Shown: positions 59,762-64,000 of the stretch, piece by piece
How the letters are laid out: each line of letters begins with the position of its first letter
How positions within the stretch are numbered: position 1 is the first letter of the stretch
Origin: Nocardiopsis ganjiahuensis DSM 45031
GTDB lineage: Bacteria; Actinomycetota; Actinomycetes; Streptosporangiales; Streptosporangiaceae
Reading direction: 5' to 3'
Length of the DNA: 64,000 nt
Assembly (NCBI RefSeq): GCF_000341085.1
Contig: NZ_ANBA01000003.1
Location: 124,001-188,000, forward strand
The notes under the pieces: model-generated
What the model was told of the DNA's origin: nothing
Databases searched by the model: none
What the model saw: only the letters and a program-made list of their open reading frames with translations
Position numbers and translations under genes: made by a program

Positions 59762-60546
59762 AGCCCGAGCTCCGTGTGCTGGTGGTGGAGGACGAGGCGT
59801 CCACCCGCCAGGAGATGGCCTCCCTGCTCGGCGACATGCCCGAGGTGGCGGAGGTCCTGGTCGCGGACAACGGCGCCACGGCCGTGCGCCTGCTGGGCAC
59901 CACCAGCATCGATGCCGCCTTCCTCGACATCCTCATGCCCGGGCTGGACGGCATGGACGTGGCCCGGGTCCTGAGCGTGATGTCGGACCCGCCGTCGATC
60001 GTGTTCGTGACCGCCTCCGAGGCGCACGCCGTGGAGGCCTTCGGGATCGGGGCCGTCGACTACCTGCTCAAGCCGATCCGCCCCGAGCGGCTGGCCGAGG
60101 CGGTGGGGCGGATCGCGCAGCTGCGCCGGGCCAGCGGTTCTGCGCCCCCGGCCGAGGACCTGCACGTCGTGCAGATCGACACCGGTCGGCGCACCGTGTT
60201 CGTCAAGCGCGACGACGTGCAGTTCGTGGAGGCGCAGGGCGACTACGTGCGGCTGCACACCGCCGACGGCACGCACCTGATCCGGCTGTCGCTGTCGTAC
60301 CTGGAGGAGGTGTGGGCGTCGGCCGGGTTCGTGCGGGTGCACCGGGGCTTCCTCATCGCCATCCCCTGGGTGCGGGACCTGCGGGTGACCTCCTCGTCCG
60401 GGCTGGTCGCCGGCACGCCCGCCGGTGACGTTCCGGTGAGCCGTCGGCACGGCCGCCACCTGCGCGAACAGCTCCTGGAGGCGGCCAAGCGCGACCAGCT
60501 GGGCCGCTCGGCCCGGCCTCCGGGGACGGCCAAGGAGCAGCCGTGA
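59758..60546 (+). CDS. LytTR-family response regulator
   Basis: 262 residues. The receiver spans about 1-120 with VLVVEDEAST, the phosphoaspartate in AAFLDILMPGLDGMDVAR, and VTASEAHAVEAFGIGAVDYL LKP near the end. The LytTR DNA-binding domain covers about 135-240 (VFVKRDDVQFVEAQGDYVRL, then GFVRVHRGFLIAIPWVRDLR). It should bind short direct repeats upstream of the transporter genes. It overlaps both neighbours by four bases. Confidence 0.92.
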   Translation: MKPELRVLVVEDEASTRQEMASLLGDMPEVAEVLVADNGATAVRLLGTTSIDAAFLDILMPGLDGMDVARVLSVMSDPPSIVFVTASEAHAVEAFGIGAVDYLLKPIRPERLAEAVGRIAQLRRASGSAPPAEDLHVVQIDTGRRTVFVKRDDVQFVEAQGDYVRLHTADGTHLIRLSLSYLEEVWASAGFVRVHRGFLIAIPWVRDLRVTSSSGLVAGTPAGDVPVSRRHGRHLREQLLEAAKRDQLGRSARPPGTAKEQP

Positions 60547-60950
60547 GCCCGCGCCGGGAGAAGCTCACCAGCCCGCAGACCCGCATCGCGCTGGCCCGGG
60601 GCAACCGCCCCGCGCACCACCTGCTCCCGGTGCCCGAGCCCGTGGACACCGAGGCGGCGCGGCGGCTCTTCCACGCCCAGCGGCGCACCGCCGTCCGCAC
60701 GGTCCTGCTGCTGGCGGTGGTGCTGTTCGGGCTGAGCGGCGCCTTCGCCCTCCTCCCGGTGCTGGGACAGGTCCGCCTGGCGCAGGTGCCGGTCTCGTGG
60801 CTGCTGCTGACGGTCGGGATCTACCCGATGCTGTTCGGGCTGGCCCTGTGGCACGTGCGCGCGGCCGAACGCCTGGAGAACGAGGCCGAGGCGCGAGCGG
60901 CCGACCGGGCCGGGGAACCCGGGACCGACGACCCCGAAGGGCCGCTGTGA
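60543..60950 (+). CDS. DUF485-like membrane protein
   Basis: 135 residues with two membrane segments (VRTVLLLAVVLFGLSGAFAL and VPVSWLLLTVGIYPMLFGLA), a layout equal to the DUF485 protein upstream. The sequence is diverged and the cytosolic N-terminus is basic. Overlaps the response-regulator and symporter genes by four bases each. Confidence 0.8.
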   Translation: MSPRREKLTSPQTRIALARGNRPAHHLLPVPEPVDTEAARRLFHAQRRTAVRTVLLLAVVLFGLSGAFALLPVLGQVRLAQVPVSWLLLTVGIYPMLFGLALWHVRAAERLENEAEARAADRAGEPGTDDPEGPL

Positions 60951-62602
60951 CCACCGCGGTGCTGGCGATCGGCCTCGTCCTGGCCACCAGCCTGTTCATC
61001 GGGGTGTACGGGGTGCGCGCCGCCCGCTCCACCTCGGACTTCCTGGTGGCCTCGCGGCGGGTCTCACCCAACTGGAACGCGCTGGCGATCGCCGGTGAGT
61101 ACCTGTCGGCCGCCTCGGTGCTGGGCCTGGCCGGGCTGCTGCTCAAGAACGGTCTGGGCACCATGTGGTACGCGGTGGGCTTCACCGCGGGATACGTCGC
61201 CGTGGTCGCGCTGGTGGCGGGGCCCATGCGGCGGTCGGGGGCGTTCACCGTGCCCGACTTCGCCGAGTACCGGCTGGGCGCGCCCCGGCTGCGCAAGCTC
61301 TGCGGCTGCGTGGTGCTGGTGATCATGCTGCTGTACCTGGTGCCGCAGTTCAAGGGCGCCGGAGTGGTCCTGAGCCTGGTCAGCGGGACCCCCTACTGGG
61401 TGGGCGTGCTGCTGGCGGGGCTGGTGGTGAGCGGTTCCATCGCCGCGGGCGGGATGCGTTCGGCCACCTACGTGCAGGCTTTCCACTACGTCGTCAAACT
61501 GGCCTTCCTCGCCGTGCCCGCCATCTACCTCGTGGTGCACGCGGGCGCGGAGACCCGCGCCGAGGCGCTGCACCCGGAGTGGGGCACCCACTTCCCCGAG
61601 ACCACACCGGTGGAGTTCACCGTCGCCACGCACTTCAGCCTGGACGAGGCGGTCACCGTGGTCACCGCGGAGGGCGAGGAGCTGGAGCTGGCCGCCGGCG
61701 AGCACTCGGTCGGGCAGGGCACGGAGTACGTGTTCCCGGAGGGCGCCACCATCCCGCACCCGGCGGGCCTGCCGGAGCTGGGCAGCGAACGGTGGAGCAC
61801 ACCGCTGCTGGACGTGGGCGGCTATCCGCTGTTCGAGACCTGGTCGACGCTGCTCGCCATCACCCTCGGCTGCATGGGCCTGCCGCACGTCATCATGCGG
61901 TTCCACACGAGCCCGACCGCGCGGATCGCCCGCCGGGTGGCGGTGGGCGTCATCGCCCTGCTGGGGCTGTTCTACCTGTTCCCCACGGTCTACGGGCTGC
62001 TGGGCCGGGTGCTCACGCCGCAGCTGGTGATGCTCCAGGGCACGGACACGGTCGCGGTGGTCCTGCCCGCGCAGGCCGTTCCGGGTTCGGCGGGCACGAT
62101 CCTCACCGCGCTGGTCGCCGCGGGGGCCTTCGGCGCGTTCCTGTCGACCTCCTCCGGGCTCCTGCTCGCGCTCGCCGGCGGCCTGTCCCACGACCTGTTC
62201 CAGGGCAGTGTGCCCCGGCTGCGGCTGGCCGTGGCGGTGGGCGCCTGCGTGGCGGTGCTGCTGGCGCTGCCCGCGAAGATGATCGACATCAACGTGCTGG
62301 TGGTGTGGGCGTTCACGGTGGCGGCGTCGACCTTCTGCCCCCTGCTGGTGCTGGGCATCTGGTGGCGGCGCCTCACCCTGCCGGGTGCGGCCTCCGGGCT
62401 GATCGTCGGCGGGGTGACCGCGACCGGGGCGGTCGGCTGGTCCATCCTCTTCGACACCCCGGAGGGCTGGCTGACCGTGCTGCTGGCCCAGCCCGCCGCC
62501 TGGACCATCCCGCTGGCCTTCCTGACGATGACGGTCGTCTCCCGGTTCACCCGGCCCCCGGAGTGGGCGGAGCACGCGGTCCTGCGCCTGCACTCCCCCT
62601 GA
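60947..62602 (+). CDS. second sodium:solute symporter
   Basis: 551 residues from a GTG. STSDFLVASRRVSPNWNALA then IAGEYLSAASVLGLAGLLLK show the solute:sodium symporter start, and GCMGLPHVIMRFHTSPTARI the middle signature. About 13 membrane segments. A hydrophilic loop (about residues 200-290, with VEFTVATHFSLDEAVTVVTA) is longer than in ActP. It closes the kinase operon, so its level probably depends on the same promoter as the kinase. Confidence 0.9.
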   Translation: MTTAVLAIGLVLATSLFIGVYGVRAARSTSDFLVASRRVSPNWNALAIAGEYLSAASVLGLAGLLLKNGLGTMWYAVGFTAGYVAVVALVAGPMRRSGAFTVPDFAEYRLGAPRLRKLCGCVVLVIMLLYLVPQFKGAGVVLSLVSGTPYWVGVLLAGLVVSGSIAAGGMRSATYVQAFHYVVKLAFLAVPAIYLVVHAGAETRAEALHPEWGTHFPETTPVEFTVATHFSLDEAVTVVTAEGEELELAAGEHSVGQGTEYVFPEGATIPHPAGLPELGSERWSTPLLDVGGYPLFETWSTLLAITLGCMGLPHVIMRFHTSPTARIARRVAVGVIALLGLFYLFPTVYGLLGRVLTPQLVMLQGTDTVAVVLPAQAVPGSAGTILTALVAAGAFGAFLSTSSGLLLALAGGLSHDLFQGSVPRLRLAVAVGACVAVLLALPAKMIDINVLVVWAFTVAASTFCPLLVLGIWWRRLTLPGAASGLIVGGVTATGAVGWSILFDTPEGWLTVLLAQPAAWTIPLAFLTMTVVSRFTRPPEWAEHAVLRLHSP

Positions 62603-62700
62603 CGGCGGGGACGGCCGTGCGGGACCAAAGGCCTTGGTGGCTCAGCCGCCGGTTGGTAGGTTCGCAGCGCCCCTGACCGAACCCGACACCGGAGGACACC

Positions 62701-63243
62701 GTGCCCCCCATCGTTCGCCACGCGAAGAACACGTCCCGCCTCACGGCCATGACCGCCCTGGCCGCGACGGTCGTGTTCCTCGTCCCCGGTACCGCCTTCG
62801 CCGAGATGGGCCGGGTCCGCACCGTGAGCCAGGAGATCATCGTCACCGACGAGGCCGTCTACGAGGTCGGCGAGGACGTGGAGAGCTTCGAGGCCTTCCT
62901 GGAGGAGAACCCGGAGTACGCGCCCGCGGAGGAGGACCCCGACGGGTTCGGCGCCCTGGGCTCCGACTCCCTGCCCGTCACCCACGGAACCATGACCACG
63001 ACGACCACGGGCTGCAACAGCGCGACAGTCACCTACCGCAAGGTCAGCGGTACGCGGCTGACCATCAACTTCTCCATCGCCCAGGTGGGCAGCCTCACCC
63101 GCAAGGGCCCCACCACCAGCATCCAGGCGGGCCAGAGCCGCAGCTACTCGGCCGGGCTCTCCCCCATCGGCAACGTCCAGGGGCGCATGCAGGTGAAGGA
63201 GCAGAACAAGACCTTCGTGAACAGGTACATCAGCTGCCGCTAG
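62701..63243 (+). CDS. secreted protein of unknown function
   Basis: 180 residues from a GTG after GGAGG. The signal peptide ends with VFLVPGTAFAEMG, cleavage expected after AFA near residue 34. The mature part starts acidic (about 40-85), then a beta-rich domain with one cysteine near the middle (TTTTTGCNSATVTYRKVSG) and one two residues from the C-terminus (RYISCR), probably a disulfide. No family recognised. Confidence 0.72.
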   Translation: MPPIVRHAKNTSRLTAMTALAATVVFLVPGTAFAEMGRVRTVSQEIIVTDEAVYEVGEDVESFEAFLEENPEYAPAEEDPDGFGALGSDSLPVTHGTMTTTTTGCNSATVTYRKVSGTRLTINFSIAQVGSLTRKGPTTSIQAGQSRSYSAGLSPIGNVQGRMQVKEQNKTFVNRYISCR

Positions 63244-63349
63244 ACCACCGGCACCGGCCAGGGGGTCGGGACCCCGAACCCTCCCCCGGGTGCTGACCAG
63301 CGCCCCGATTCCGTGTGTGGGGACCGCGCGCTCCCCTTACGATCACCCT

Positions 63350-64000
63350 GTGAACAGACCACGACACGAAGAGTCGCCAGGGCGCCCTTCGTCCACCCCC
63401 GCTCCGGAACCGCCACACCGCGCAGGGTCCCCCACCGCCGAGCGATCGCCCGCGGCCTCGGCTCTCCTCTCACTGGTGGCGGCGGGCGCGCTCCTGCTCG
63501 CCTGCGGATCCGCACCGGCGCTCGCCCAGCGAACCGACCCCACCGTAGAGGTCGGGGCGTCGGGAGTGCGCGTCGACGACGGCGCCACCCGGGTGGACGT
63601 GAACCCGTCCGGGGCCCGGGTGGACACCCCGGGCGCGCACGTCGACGTCCGGCCCGAGTCGTACGTCCTGGTGTGCGCCAACGGTGTGCGGGTGGTCGTC
63701 CACACGGGACAGGCGCCGGAGTGCCCTCAGCCACCGCCGGGGCCGGCGCCGGAAGTACCCGCCCCGGAGGAACCGGAGCCGCCCAGGCGGGAAGTGCCTC
63801 CGGCGGCCCCCGCCGAGCCCGAACCGGTCGAACCCGCGCAGCCGGCGGTACCCGACCGCGCTCCGGCCGGGCCCGAACCGGAGGCCTCCCCGGCACCCCC
63901 GGAACCGGGGGCCTCCCCAGCGCCGCCCGCACCGGTCCCGGCCGCTTCCCAGGCGCCGCCCGAGCCCTCGGCACCGCCCCCCGTGCCGGCCGCGGAGCCC
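63350..64000 (+). CDS. secreted Pro/Glu-rich protein, cut by the window end
   Basis: A frame open from a GTG at 63350 to the end, 217 codons seen. A hydrophobic segment (SALLSLVAAGALLLACGSAP) suggests a signal peptide, possibly with a lipidated cysteine. The next part has a short repeat of the VDV type (VRVDDGATRVDVNPSGARVD, then AHVDVRPESYVLVCANGVRV), followed by a long P/E/A-rich stretch typical of wall-spanning linkers. A C-terminal domain or anchor would lie outside the window. Confidence 0.65.
   Translation, partial: MNRPRHEESPGRPSSTPAPEPPHRAGSPTAERSPAASALLSLVAAGALLLACGSAPALAQRTDPTVEVGASGVRVDDGATRVDVNPSGARVDTPGAHVDVRPESYVLVCANGVRVVVHTGQAPECPQPPPGPAPEVPAPEEPEPPRREVPPAAPAEPEPVEPAQPAVPDRAPAGPEPEASPAPPEPGASPAPPAPVPAASQAPPEPSAPPPVPAAEP

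Noticed and set aside
1..64000. CRISPR arrays or rRNA genes.
   Set aside because: No regularly spaced direct repeats of 25-40 bp and no rRNA-like sequence were seen.

Overview
The window is high-GC actinomycete DNA. GTG and TTG starts are frequent and genes are tightly packed. The gene content (Glp/GlpR division genes beside galU, zinc-tailed MscL, FmdB-like protein, LytS/LytTR with paired DUF485/solute symporters) fits the Nocardiopsaceae or Streptosporangiales. A 41-nt guanidine-III riboswitch nearly identical, from memory, to the Thermobifida fusca example points the same way; Nocardiopsis or a close relative is my best guess. No species is asserted.

Region 1 (1 to about 10,060) is the right part of an integrative element. 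A tyrosine integrase ends 7 bp from the 3' end of a tRNA-Ala(CGC) gene. Leftward of it are a divergent pair of HTH regulators with a palindromic operator, an excisionase-like protein, a Prim-Pol primase, a P-loop helicase-like protein, a 12-copy G-rich iteron cluster (candidate origin) and a string of small overlapping genes. The left end and any transfer or packaging genes lie outside the window.

Region 2 (10,100-20,320) is conserved core: glpR, an N-acetyltransferase, mogA, moaC, glp(moeA-like) and galU in one direction, then 5-FTHF cyclo-ligase, FmdB-like, SAF-domain and MscL genes, a secreted D,D-carboxypeptidase-like protein and tRNA-Arg(CCT).

Region 3 (20,500-35,200) is accessory: a lipoprotein-like intradiol dioxygenase, DoxX, a LuxR/ATPase fusion, a phospholipase D-like enzyme, two methyltransferases with a divergent MerR regulator, and a translationally coupled five-gene operon of the STM4015-4014-4013-4012-4011 families (LRR protein, ATP-grasp, sulfatase-like hydrolase, two radical SAM enzymes) whose product is unknown. 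An SMR exporter under a guanidine-III riboswitch closes the region.

Region 4 (35,240-56,000) is the most interesting part. A FadR-type GntR gene is followed by genes for oxalate and formate metabolism: a second MoeA, a ketopantoate-reductase-like enzyme, an NAD-linked formate dehydrogenase with a split catalytic chain, FdhD, a dedicated SucCD, an OFA-like MFS transporter, a TPP enzyme, formyl-CoA transferase, an ADP-forming acyl-CoA synthetase and an Nramp-like transporter. Seven copies of a palindrome resembling CATACTGTATACAGTATG lie in the intergenic promoter regions, one of them perfect and one before the regulator itself. I read this as a single oxalate/formate regulon: import, CoA activation, decarboxylation to formyl-CoA, release of formate and oxidation to CO2 with NADH formation. 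A 182-bp IS5-like MITE sits at the end of the reductase gene.

Region 5 (56,330-64,000) holds two DUF485/sodium:solute symporter pairs flanking a LytS-type kinase and LytTR regulator, probably for small carboxylate uptake, then two secreted proteins, the last cut by the window edge.
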